Assembly: GCF_900103175.1 (NCBI RefSeq) | Contig: NZ_FNLF01000002.1 | Coordinates: forward strand, 3,672,136 to 3,736,135 | Length of the DNA: 64,000 nucleotides | Origin: Tsukamurella pulmonis | GTDB lineage: Bacteria > Actinomycetota > Actinomycetes > Mycobacteriales > Mycobacteriaceae | Direction: 5' to 3' | In this document: piece after piece, positions 36,272-44,380 of the stretch | Position numbering within the stretch: position 1 is the first letter of the stretch | Layout of the letters: every line of letters starts with the position of its first letter | Notes under the pieces: model-generated | What the model was told of the DNA's origin: nothing | The model's database searches: none | The model's input: the letters and a program-made list of their open reading frames with translations, nothing else | Translations under genes and position numbers: made by a program

Positions 36272-36317
36272 GAATGCGGGACACGGGTGACAGGATCGTC
36301 ACCCGTGTTCCGCATTC
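36272..36317 (+). promoter_or_regulatory. 20-bp hairpin enclosing the trmL start codon
   Basis: GAATGCGG(G)ACACGGGTGAC (36272-36291), loop AGGATC, then GTCACCCGTGT(T)CCGCATTC (36298-36317). Nineteen of 20 pairs are Watson-Crick and one is G-U. The trmL GTG (36305) and first four codons lie in the right arm. It may end the upstream hdeD-like transcript or block trmL translation, or both. Confidence 0.55.
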
Positions 36318-36769
36318 TGTTCTTCGAGCCCCGGATCGCCCCCAACACGGGCAACGCGATCCGCATCGCCGCCGTCACCGGGTGCGAGCTGCATCTGGTC
36401 GAACCACTGGGCTTCGACCTCTCCGAGCCCAAGCTCCGCCGCGCCGGGCTCGACTACCACGATCTCGCGCACGTGAGCGTGCACGCCGATCTCGACGCCG
36501 CCTGGGCGGCGCTGGATCCGCAGCGCGTCTACGCCTACACCGCGCACGCGACGCGCCATCATCACGAGGTGGCCTACACGCCCGGCGACGTCCTGCTCTT
36601 CGGCCCCGAGCCCACGGGGCTCCCGCCCGAGGTCCTCGCCGATCCGCACGTCACCGAGGCGCTGCGCATCCCCATGCTCGCGGGCCGGCGCTCGCTCAAC
36701 CTCGCCAACAGCGCCGCCATCGTCGCCTACGAGGCCTGGCGCCAGAACGGTTTCGACGGGGCCCTCTGA
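36305..36769 (+). CDS. trmL: tRNA 2'-O-methyltransferase (TrmL-like, SPOUT)
   Basis: The 154-aa product has the three SPOUT/TrmH knot motifs: FEPRIAPNTGNAIRIAA, LLFGPEPTGLP and IPMLAGRRSLNLANSAAIVAYEAWRQ. Small single-domain members methylate the ribose of nucleotide 34 in tRNA-Leu wobble positions. GTG at 36305 gives MFRILFFEP. An in-frame GTG at 36287 lies in the left arm of the start-codon hairpin and would add MTGSSP. Convergent with the membrane hydrolase gene. Confidence 0.9.
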   Translation: MFRILFFEPRIAPNTGNAIRIAAVTGCELHLVEPLGFDLSEPKLRRAGLDYHDLAHVSVHADLDAAWAALDPQRVYAYTAHATRHHHEVAYTPGDVLLFGPEPTGLPPEVLADPHVTEALRIPMLAGRRSLNLANSAAIVAYEAWRQNGFDGAL

Positions 36770-36791
36770 CCCCGCCCGGCCCGCCCCGGGC

Positions 36792-38528
36792 TCAGCCCTG
36801 GGGCTCGTTGTAGCCGGTCTGGCTGTTGAGCAGCGGCCGCAGCCGGGCCGTCTTCTCCGCCGTCCAGCCGGGAGGCTCCAGGATCGCCGCCCACGCGTCC
36901 GCCGCCGCCTTGACGTAGGAGTGGCCGTGCCCGTCGGGCACGTTGACGGCGACCGCCATGTCGGCGGAGACCTGCAGGAAGGTCACGATCGGCACCCACG
37001 AGACCGACGACAGCACGTCGACGCCGCGCTCCTCGCGCAGCCAGTCGGGCTTGCTGAACGCCAGGTCCGGCGTCCAGCGCCCGATCGGATCCGAGGCGTG
37101 CTGCAGGTAGACCACGCGCGGGCCGTTCCACGGGCCGGTCGGGATCGACAGGTCCTCGGCGCGGGCGGCGAACCGGACGTTCTCGCCGTCCTGGTAGATC
37201 GGCCGCCACTCGGGCGAGCCCGCGTCGCGCTGCTCGGTCAGCTTGACCCACATCTCGTTGTTGAACGTCGGGCCGGAGAACAGCGCACCGTCGGTCCGGG
37301 CGAGCAGGTTGTTGAGCGAGAGGAAGGGGGCCTCCCCGCCGAACGAGCCGAGGCTCTCGCCGAAGACGACCAGCTTGGGCCGCTGCGCCTCGGGCATCGC
37401 CCTGATCCGCTTGTCGACGGCCTCGAACAGCGCCTGGCCGGCGTCGAGCGCGTTCTGCTTGTCGACGAGGAAGGACAGCCAGCTCGGCAGGTACGAGTAC
37501 TGCATACTCACGATCGCCGAGTCGCCGTTGTACATGTACTCGAGCGCGCCGGCCTCGGCCTCGTTGACCCAGCCCGTGCCGGTAGTCATGGCCACGGCCA
37601 CGATCTTGCGCTGCAGGCCGCCGGTGCGTTCGAGCTCCTGCGCGGTCTTCTCCGCGATCACCCGGTAGCGGTTCGGATCGTCGGAGTCCACCGAGCCCAG
37701 CCCCGCGTACGTGCGGATGGGCTCCATGGCCGGGGCGCCGTTGAACGCGGAGAGGTGCTCGACGGTCTGGGCGTTCGAGACGAAGACGCGGCCCTGCTTG
37801 CCCAGTGAGGACCACTCGACGAGGGAGCCGGGACCGCCCGAGCGGAAGGCGCTCGTGGGCGCGGGCCGGTCGTTGCCGCCCTCGCGGTTGACCTTCGCGA
37901 ACGCCGTGTTCATGGCGTCCATCGCGCCGCGCACGATGACCCCGTTGACGACGCCGATCGAGACCAGCAGCACCAGGCCCACGGCGACCACTGCGGCGAC
38001 CCGGGGCGGGCAGACGCCGCGGAGCCGGCCGGTGAGCCAGCGCACGAGGGCCTGCACGCCCTTGCCGATCTCGACGAAGACGTAGAGCAGGATGATCGAC
38101 AGGACGCCGATCTCGAGGTAGTCGACGAACCGCAGGTACTCGACCTCCATCAGGTCGCGCAGCCGGGTCTGCCAGGCGTCGAAGAACAGGATCATGCCGA
38201 GCGTGCCGAGCAGGCCGACGCCGATCAGCACCCACCACGCCTTCCTCGGGGCGGGCGGTGTGGAGTCCTGCGAGCGCATGAACCGCACCAGCCACACGCC
38301 GAAGACGCCGAGCATGTAGCCGATCGCACCGGCGCCGCCGCTGACCAGACTCTGGAACAGCGGTCCGCGCGGGAGCAGCGACGGGGTCAGCGAGAGCCAG
38401 AGGAAGACCAGGCCCACCGCGGTCCCGGTGAACGTGTACCGGTGCGACCACCACGCACCGAACCGGTCCAGCCCGCGCACCGATTCCTCGGCCGGCGTCT
38501 CGACCGCGCCCTCGACTGCCTCACTCAT
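36792..38528 (-). CDS. Membrane alpha/beta-hydrolase (Abhydrolase_9)
   Basis: The 578-aa product has an N-terminal membrane domain (about 35-195, four to five helices, beginning LWLSLTPSLLPRG) and a C-terminal alpha/beta-hydrolase domain. The nucleophile is Ser392 in VVFGESLGSFGGE. This two-part layout matches the Pfam pair Abhydrolase_9_N and Abhydrolase_9. The catalytic domain is probably extracytoplasmic. Substrate unknown; lipid or ester hydrolysis is a guess. Divergent from pyruvate carboxylase across 195 bp. Confidence 0.85.
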   Translation of the reverse strand: MSEAVEGAVETPAEESVRGLDRFGAWWSHRYTFTGTAVGLVFLWLSLTPSLLPRGPLFQSLVSGGAGAIGYMLGVFGVWLVRFMRSQDSTPPAPRKAWWVLIGVGLLGTLGMILFFDAWQTRLRDLMEVEYLRFVDYLEIGVLSIILLYVFVEIGKGVQALVRWLTGRLRGVCPPRVAAVVAVGLVLLVSIGVVNGVIVRGAMDAMNTAFAKVNREGGNDRPAPTSAFRSGGPGSLVEWSSLGKQGRVFVSNAQTVEHLSAFNGAPAMEPIRTYAGLGSVDSDDPNRYRVIAEKTAQELERTGGLQRKIVAVAMTTGTGWVNEAEAGALEYMYNGDSAIVSMQYSYLPSWLSFLVDKQNALDAGQALFEAVDKRIRAMPEAQRPKLVVFGESLGSFGGEAPFLSLNNLLARTDGALFSGPTFNNEMWVKLTEQRDAGSPEWRPIYQDGENVRFAARAEDLSIPTGPWNGPRVVYLQHASDPIGRWTPDLAFSKPDWLREERGVDVLSSVSWVPIVTFLQVSADMAVAVNVPDGHGHSYVKAAADAWAAILEPPGWTAEKTARLRPLLNSQTGYNEPQG

Positions 38529-38723
38529 CCACGTCTCCCCTGCTGCGGAACAACTGCTGGCTCATCATGCCCGGTTCGGGCGGAATGCGCTCGCAAAGCG
38601 GGGACGCATCTCGGCGCTATGGGCCGCGCCGCGGTGGCGACGCCAATATCATCGACAGCGCAGCGGCTCCAGCACTCCCGGGCCGCACGCGTGCCCGTCG
38701 TCCGTCCCACGAAGACCGGTGGT

Positions 38724-41700
38724 ATGACCAATATGTTCAACAAAGTTCTGGTGGCCAACCGCGGCGAGATCGCGATCCGCGGATTCCGCGCCGCGGTCGA
38801 GAGCGGTGCGCGCACCGTCGCCGTCTACCCGTACGAGGACCGCAACTCCCCGCACCGGCAGAAGGCCGACGAGGCCTATCAGATCGGTGCGGAGGGACAT
38901 CCCGTCCGCGCGTACCTCAGCGTCGACGAGATCATCCGCATCGCCGAGAAGGCCGGCGCGGACGCGGTGTACCCCGGCTACGGATTCCTCTCGGAGAATC
39001 CGGATCTCGCGTCGGCGTGCGCGGAGCGGGGCATCACCTTCGTGGGCCCGCCGACCGAGGTGCTGGAGCTGACGGGCAACAAGGCCCGCGCGATCGCCGC
39101 GGCGCGCGATGCGGGCCTGCCGGTCCTCACCTCGACGGCGCCGTCGTCCGACGTCGACGAGTTGCTGGCCGCCGCGCAGGACATGCACTTCCCGGTCTTC
39201 GTCAAGGCCGTGGCGGGCGGCGGCGGCCGCGGCATGCGGCGCGTGGCCGAGCCCGCCGACCTGCGGGACGCCATCGAGATCGCCTCGCGGGAGGCGGAAT
39301 CCGCGTTCGGCGACCCGACGGTCTTCCTCGAGGAGGCGGTGATCGATCCGCGGCACATCGAGGTGCAGATCCTGGCCGACACCGCGGGCAACGTCATCCA
39401 CCTCTTCGAGCGGGACTGCTCGCTGCAGCGCCGGCACCAGAAGGTGATCGAAATGGCGCCCGCGCCGAACATCTCGGAGGAGCTGCGGGCGCGCCTGTGC
39501 ACCGACGCGGTGAACTTCGCCCGGCAGATCGGTTACTCGTGCGCGGGGACCGTGGAGTTCCTGGTGGACCCCGAGGGCCGGCACGTCTTCATCGAGATGA
39601 ATCCGCGGATCCAGGTGGAGCACACGGTGACCGAGGAGGTCACCGACGTGGATCTCGTCGCCGCGCAGCTCAAGGTCGCCTCCGGTTCCACCCTGCCCGA
39701 GTTGGGGCTGACGCAGGACGCGATCCGGCTCAACGGCGCGGCGCTGCAGTGCCGCATCACCACCGAGGACCCGACCGACGGCTTCCGGCCGGACACCGGC
39801 CGGGTGAGCGCGTACCGCACGCCGGGCGGCGCCGGCATCCGGCTCGACGGCGGCACCTCGGTGGGCGCGGAGATCAGCCCGCACTTCGACTCGATGCTGG
39901 TCAAGCTCACCACCCGCGGGCGCGACCGGGAGACCGCGATCGTCCGCGCACGACGCGCCCTGGCGGAGTTCCGCATCCGCGGCGTCGCGACCAACATCCC
40001 GTACCTGCAGGCCGTCCTGGGCGACCCGGACTTCGTGGCGGGCAGGGTGACCACTTCCTTCATCGAGCAACGGCCCGAGCTGCTCACCGCGCGCGGCTCG
40101 CAGGACACGGCGTCGAAGATCCTGCGCTACCTGGCGGACGTCACCGTCAACAAGCCGCACGGCACCCGTCCCACCACGGTGTACGCGAACGACAAGCTGC
40201 CCGCCGTCGATCTGAGCGCCCCCGCGCCGGAGGGCTCGCAGCAGCGCCTCGAGCGCCTGGGCCCTGCCGGCTTCGCGGCGGACCTGCGCGCGCGGACCGC
40301 GCTCGCGGTCACCGACACCACCTTCCGTGACGCGCACCAGTCGCTGCTGGCGACCCGCGTGCGCACCTCCGCACTCGCCACGATCGCCCCGTACGAGGCG
40401 CGACTGACGCCGCAGCTGCTCTCCGTGGAGGCGTGGGGCGGCGCCACTTACGACGTGGCGCTGCGCTTCCTGCACGAGGACCCGTGGGAGCGGCTGGCGA
40501 CGCTGCACGAGGCGATGCCGAACATCTGCCTGCAGATGCTGCTGCGCGGGCGGAACACCGTGGGCTACACGCCGTACCCGCAGCAGGTGACGGACTCCTT
40601 CGTGGCCGAGGCCGCCGCCACGGGCGTGGGCATCTTCCGGATCTTCGACGCGCTCAACGACGTCGAGCAGATGCGGCCCGCGATCGAGGCGGTGCTCGCC
40701 ACGAACACCGCCGTCGCCGAAGGGGCGCTGTCCTACACCGGCGATCTCGCGAACCCGGCCGAGGACCTCTACACGCTGGACTACTACCTGGGCGTGGCGG
40801 AGAAGATCGTCGCGGCGGGCGCGCACGTCCTGGCGATCAAGGACATGGCGGGCCTGCTGCGCCCCGCCGCCGCGACGAAGCTGGTGACCGCGCTGCGCAA
40901 GGAGTTCGACCTTCCCGTGCACGTGCACACGCACGACACCCCCGGCGGGCAGCTCGCGACGTACCTCGCGGCGTGGACCGCGGGCGCGGACGCCGTGGAC
41001 GGTGCCGCCGCTCCCCTGTCCGGTACGACCAGCCAGCCGTCGCTGTCGTCGATCGTCGCCGCGACCGCGCACACGGAGCGCGACACCGGGATCGACCTCG
41101 ACGCGGTGTGCTCGCTCGAGCCCTACTGGGAGGCCGTGCGCAGCGCCTACGCCCCGTTCGAATCGGGGCTCAAGGCGCCGACGGGACGCGTGTACCACCA
41201 CGAGATCCCCGGCGGGCAGCTGTCGAACCTGCGCCAGCAGGCCGGCGCGCTGGGCCTGGCGGAGCGGTTCGAGGACATCGAGAACGCGTACGCCGCCGCC
41301 GACCGCATGCTCGGCCGCCTGGTGAAGGTGACCCCCTCGTCGAAGGTGGTGGGCGATCTCGCCCTCGCGCTCGTCGGTTCGGGCGTGCGCCCCGACGAGT
41401 TCGCCGCCGACCCCGGCCGGTTCGACATCCCCGACTCGGTGATCGGCTTCCTCCGCGGCGAACTCGGCACCCCGCCCGGTGGCTGGCCCGAACCGTTGCG
41501 CAGCCGCGCGCTGGAGGGCCGCGCGGATGCCGCGCCGATCAGCGACGTCCCGGCCGACGAGGCCGCCGAGCTGGCGGGCACGCCCGAGCAGCGCCGAGCG
41601 GCCCTGAGCCGCTTGCTCTTCCCGGGGCCTATGCGCGAGTTCACCGAGCACCTCGCGGAGTTCGGCGACGTCTCCAAGCTCTCGACCAACCAGTTCCTCT

Positions 41701-42119
41701 ACGGCCTGCGGCAGGGCGAGGAGCACCGCGTGCAACTCGCGACGGGCGTCGAGCTGCTGATCAAGCTCGAGGGCGTCGGTGAACCCGACGAGCACGGCAA
41801 CCGCACGCTCGTCTGCACGCTCAACGGGCAGCTGCGCACCGTCTCGGTGCGGGACCGCGCCGTCCAGGCCGAGGTGCCGGCGGCGGAGCGGGCCGACCGG
41901 AGCAACCCCGGCCACGTCGCCGCGCCCTTCGCCGGCGTGGTCACTCCGACGGTCCACGCCGGCTCCACCGTCGAGGTGGGCGACCAGATCGCCACCATCG
42001 AGGCCATGAAGATGGAGGCCGCGATCACCGCGCCCGTCGCCGGCACGGTCGGCCGGGTCGCCCTCGCCGGGCCGACCCAGGTCGACGGTGGCGATCTGGT
42101 CGCGGTCATCGAGGGCTGA
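38724..42119 (+). CDS. pyc: Pyruvate carboxylase
   Basis: Carboxylates pyruvate to oxaloacetate (anaplerosis). The 1131-aa single-chain form has, in order: biotin carboxylase (about 1-460; VKAVAGGGGRGMR, FIEMNPRIQVEHTVTEE), carboxyltransferase (about 530-830; TTFRDAHQSLLATRVR, VHVHTHDTPGGQ) and a C-terminal biotinyl domain with EAMKMEA (biotin on Lys1096). ATG at 38724 (MTNMFNKVLVANRGEIAIR), with an alternative ATG at 38733. A TATCAT -10-like hexamer lies at 38647-38652. Confidence 0.97.
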   Translation: MTNMFNKVLVANRGEIAIRGFRAAVESGARTVAVYPYEDRNSPHRQKADEAYQIGAEGHPVRAYLSVDEIIRIAEKAGADAVYPGYGFLSENPDLASACAERGITFVGPPTEVLELTGNKARAIAAARDAGLPVLTSTAPSSDVDELLAAAQDMHFPVFVKAVAGGGGRGMRRVAEPADLRDAIEIASREAESAFGDPTVFLEEAVIDPRHIEVQILADTAGNVIHLFERDCSLQRRHQKVIEMAPAPNISEELRARLCTDAVNFARQIGYSCAGTVEFLVDPEGRHVFIEMNPRIQVEHTVTEEVTDVDLVAAQLKVASGSTLPELGLTQDAIRLNGAALQCRITTEDPTDGFRPDTGRVSAYRTPGGAGIRLDGGTSVGAEISPHFDSMLVKLTTRGRDRETAIVRARRALAEFRIRGVATNIPYLQAVLGDPDFVAGRVTTSFIEQRPELLTARGSQDTASKILRYLADVTVNKPHGTRPTTVYANDKLPAVDLSAPAPEGSQQRLERLGPAGFAADLRARTALAVTDTTFRDAHQSLLATRVRTSALATIAPYEARLTPQLLSVEAWGGATYDVALRFLHEDPWERLATLHEAMPNICLQMLLRGRNTVGYTPYPQQVTDSFVAEAAATGVGIFRIFDALNDVEQMRPAIEAVLATNTAVAEGALSYTGDLANPAEDLYTLDYYLGVAEKIVAAGAHVLAIKDMAGLLRPAAATKLVTALRKEFDLPVHVHTHDTPGGQLATYLAAWTAGADAVDGAAAPLSGTTSQPSLSSIVAATAHTERDTGIDLDAVCSLEPYWEAVRSAYAPFESGLKAPTGRVYHHEIPGGQLSNLRQQAGALGLAERFEDIENAYAAADRMLGRLVKVTPSSKVVGDLALALVGSGVRPDEFAADPGRFDIPDSVIGFLRGELGTPPGGWPEPLRSRALEGRADAAPISDVPADEAAELAGTPEQRRAALSRLLFPGPMREFTEHLAEFGDVSKLSTNQFLYGLRQGEEHRVQLATGVELLIKLEGVGEPDEHGNRTLVCTLNGQLRTVSVRDRAVQAEVPAAERADRSNPGHVAAPFAGVVTPTVHAGSTVEVGDQIATIEAMKMEAAITAPVAGTVGRVALAGPTQVDGGDLVAVIEG

Positions 42120-42120
42120 G

Positions 42121-42133
42121 CCCCGAGCCGGGG
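42121..42133. terminator. Short hairpin after pyc
   Basis: CCCCG-AGC-CGGGG begins 2 bp after the pyc stop and precedes the stop of the convergent DUF167 gene. Small, but the only terminator-like structure here. Confidence 0.35.
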
Positions 42134-42137
42134 TGCG

Positions 42138-42371
42138 TCAGTCGTCGACGGCGAAGCGCTTGAGGCGGCTGGTCTGCCCGGCGACCAGCCGCACGCGCGA
42201 CTTCGGCACCCCGAGGTGGGAGGCGAGCAGTGCGACGGCGGCCTTGTTCGCCTTCCCCTCGGTGGCGGGCTCGCGCACGAACAGGGTGAGCGCGCCGGCG
42301 TCGTCGACCTCCACCGCGGGCCCCTTGCGGCTCCCCGGCTTGATCGTGCAGGCGACGGTGCGGGGGCTCAT
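42138..42371 (-). CDS. DUF167 (YggU-type) protein
   Basis: The 77-aa product shows the family signature: IKPGSRKG, REPATEGKANKA and a final GQTSRLKRF. These small alpha/beta proteins are widespread and of unknown function. Convergent with pyc (18 bp between stops) and divergent from the CHAP-like gene (41 bp). Confidence 0.85.
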   Translation of the reverse strand: MSPRTVACTIKPGSRKGPAVEVDDAGALTLFVREPATEGKANKAAVALLASHLGVPKSRVRLVAGQTSRLKRFAVDD

Positions 42372-42392
42372 CGCCCCATGATGACAGGTTCA

Positions 42393-42408
42393 CCACTGAG
42401 TACAGTGG
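42393..42408. promoter_or_regulatory. Palindrome at the CHAP-gene promoter
   Basis: CCACTG-AGTA-CAGTGG, perfect 6-bp arms. It overlaps TACAGT (42401-42406), a -10-like hexamer that would give a leaderless transcript at the ATG at 42413. Candidate operator. Confidence 0.35.
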
Positions 42409-42412
42409 ATTC

Positions 42413-43012
42413 ATGGGGTTGAGGAAGGCCGGGATCGCCGTCGCCGCGATGATCGCCGCGCTCGTGGTGCTCGCGGCCGGGATCGTATGGCTCTCGAGCG
42501 CGTACGAGACGCCGCTCACGAAACACCTGCCGGCGGAGCTGAAGCCGCGCGTCTACCCGGCGGTCGACATGACGGGTCTCGATCCGGCGCGCGTGCGGAT
42601 CCTCGAGAACGTGCGTCGCGAGTTCGACGCGAACCGGCCCGGGACGTACTTCTCCGAGGGCGTCGAAGAGCCGTGGTGCGCCGACTTCGTCTCGACGGTG
42701 CTGCGCGATTCCGATCTGGCGCTGCACAATCCGAACTCCGGTACGTGGCGCATCCCCGGGGTGTACACGCTGACCGAGTACTTCCAGCGCGAGGGCCGGC
42801 TGCGCCCCGCGGATCACCGCCCCACGCCCGGCGACGTGGTCCTGTACGCGCCCGAGCACCCGGCGATGCGCCAGCACACCAACTTCGTCGTCGCGGTCTC
42901 CGGGGACGAGGTCACCACGGTGGGCGGCAACCAGGAGGGCGGCATCAGCGCGTGGCGCTACCGCCTGCCCGAGACCTTCGGCATCGTCGGGTACGGGATT
43001 CCGGTCCGGTGA
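42413..43012 (+). CDS. Membrane-anchored CHAP-like protein
   Basis: The 199-aa product has an N-terminal membrane helix (about 6-29) and an exported domain of about 150 residues. The motif EPWCADFVSTVLRDS places a Cys as expected for a CHAP/NlpC-like amidase nucleophile. GDVVLYAPEHPAMRQHTNFVVAVSGD supplies His-Thr-Asn in the region of the catalytic His, and TVGGNQEGGI follows. Probably acts on the cell wall or on amide substrates outside the membrane. Stop overlaps the patatin start (GTGA). Confidence 0.65.
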   Translation: MGLRKAGIAVAAMIAALVVLAAGIVWLSSAYETPLTKHLPAELKPRVYPAVDMTGLDPARVRILENVRREFDANRPGTYFSEGVEEPWCADFVSTVLRDSDLALHNPNSGTWRIPGVYTLTEYFQREGRLRPADHRPTPGDVVLYAPEHPAMRQHTNFVVAVSGDEVTTVGGNQEGGISAWRYRLPETFGIVGYGIPVR

Positions 43013-43884
43013 CCGTCCTCGACGCGCTGCGCGCCCGGATCGCCGCCGGCAGCCTGCCCGGAAGTCGCACCGACGGCCTGCGGATCGCCGTGTGCATCGA
43101 GGGCGGCGGCTCGCGCTCGGCGTACTCGGCGGGGATGGCGCTGGCTCTCGACGAGCTGGGCCTGCTCCCCGCCGTCGACGCGGTGTACGGCACCTCCGGC
43201 GGCGGCCTCAACGCCGCTTGGCTGGTCTCCGGCGAAGGCCGGCGGTGGTTGCCGTCGTGGGGCTGGGAGGAAGTGCTGGCCGAACGCGTGGTGCACCCGC
43301 GCCGGGCGCTGCGCGGCGGGGCGGTGGTGGACACCCGGCACCTGGTGGAACGGGTCTACACGGACGTCACGCCGATGAACTTCACCGCGATCCTCGCCAA
43401 CCCGATCACGTTGCACCCCTTGGCCGTCGATGCGCACACCCGCCGCGTCGCCGATCTCGCGCCCTACCTCACCGACGCCGGGTCGGTGCGGACCGCGCTG
43501 CGCGCGACGACCGCGCTGCCCTTGCTCGCCGGGCCACCGGTGCGCCTGGCCGGGCGGGAGTTCCTCGACGGCGGCCTCGCCGAGAAGGTCCCGCTCGCGA
43601 CGCCGATCGAGCAGGGTGCCACGCACCTGCTGATGCTGCGCACCGTCGAAGCGGCGACACCGCCGCGGTCCTCCCGCGCCGAGCAGTGGATCCTGGGCGC
43701 CTACTTCACCGCCCGCCGGGCCGCGCCCGCCCCGCAGCCGCCGGAGCCGGGTTCGGCCGAGGTCCTGCAGGTCTGGGTCCCGCCGGGCAGCCCGCCCGTC
43801 GGCCGGCTCTCGAGCGACGGTCCGCTGATCACCCGCGCCGTCGAGATCGGCCGCGAGGCGGCACTCGCCACACTCACGGCGTGA
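43009..43884 (+). CDS. Patatin-like phospholipase
   Basis: The 291-aa product carries the patatin catalytic dyad: oxyanion loop EGGGSRSAYSAG (31-42), nucleophile Ser63 in GTSGG and Asp187 in FLDGGLAE. No signal peptide; bacterial members are soluble lipid acyl hydrolases. GTG at 43009 overlaps the CHAP gene stop, so the pair is co-translated. A long hairpin follows the stop. Confidence 0.88.
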   Translation: MTVLDALRARIAAGSLPGSRTDGLRIAVCIEGGGSRSAYSAGMALALDELGLLPAVDAVYGTSGGGLNAAWLVSGEGRRWLPSWGWEEVLAERVVHPRRALRGGAVVDTRHLVERVYTDVTPMNFTAILANPITLHPLAVDAHTRRVADLAPYLTDAGSVRTALRATTALPLLAGPPVRLAGREFLDGGLAEKVPLATPIEQGATHLLMLRTVEAATPPRSSRAEQWILGAYFTARRAAPAPQPPEPGSAEVLQVWVPPGSPPVGRLSSDGPLITRAVEIGREAALATLTA

Positions 43885-43886
43885 CT

Positions 43887-43953
43887 CCCCCCGATCCGTT
43901 CCCTCCCCACCGGAACGCCCGGCGAATCGGTGGGGAGAGAACGGATCGGGGGG
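43887..43953. terminator. Long imperfect hairpin between convergent genes
   Basis: Arms of 26 nt (43887-43912 and 43928-43953) that pair at 25 of 26 positions, the exception being one A-C mismatch, around a 15-nt loop. The arms begin CCCCCCGATCCGTTC and end GAACGGATCGGGGGG. Lies between the patatin stop (43884) and the stop of the gene on the other strand (43963). Bidirectional terminator most likely. Confidence 0.7.
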
Positions 43954-43962
43954 GCGGTGGGG

Positions 43963-44364
43963 TCAGCGGTCGACGACCGGCGTGCCCTGATGGAAGAGCA
44001 CCGACCACCGGTTCTCGCGGCGGCGCCACACGGTGAGCCGGCGGGTGACGCGCGCCCCCTGCGCCAGGGTGTAGGTGAGCAGGTAGACCGACGCCCCCGT
44101 GGCTCGCACCTGGAACTCGCTGGTCTCCCAGTCCGATTCGTCGGGGGGAGCCGCCAGCCGCTCCGCGACCACCGACCGGACGTACTCGCGGCTGTAGCGC
44201 CGCCCCGAGGCGCCGACCTCCCAGAAGTCCGGCGCGACCGCATCGTCGAAATCGGCGAGGGACCGCCACGCCGGGCCGTGGAAGACGGGCTCGCGCCGAC
44301 GAAGTTCTTCGAGCACCCCGCGCAGCTCGGGGGCGGTGGTCCGGTCCGGTTCCTCCTCGATCAC
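43963..44364 (-). CDS. SnoaL/DUF4440-like (NTF2-fold) protein
   Basis: The 133-aa product fits a cone-shaped NTF2-like fold: an N-terminal helix pair, then FDDAVAPDFWEVGASGRRYSREYV and the strands YLLTYTLAQGARVTRRLTVWRRRENRWSVLFHQGTPV typical of DUF4440 proteins. No clear catalytic residues. Role unknown. It starts 16 bp after the stop of dnaE2 on the same strand, so it may be the downstream partner of dnaE2. Confidence 0.7.
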   Translation of the reverse strand: MIEEEPDRTTAPELRGVLEELRRREPVFHGPAWRSLADFDDAVAPDFWEVGASGRRYSREYVRSVVAERLAAPPDESDWETSEFQVRATGASVYLLTYTLAQGARVTRRLTVWRRRENRWSVLFHQGTPVVDR

Positions 44365-44380
44365 TTGCCTAAGGCTACCC

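Noticed and set aside
38649-41957. 1102-codon open frame antisense to pyruvate carboxylase
   Set aside because: It mirrors the high-GC third codon positions of pyc, has low-complexity Arg/Gly/Val-rich composition and no recognisable domain, while the plus-strand frame is a complete pyruvate carboxylase.
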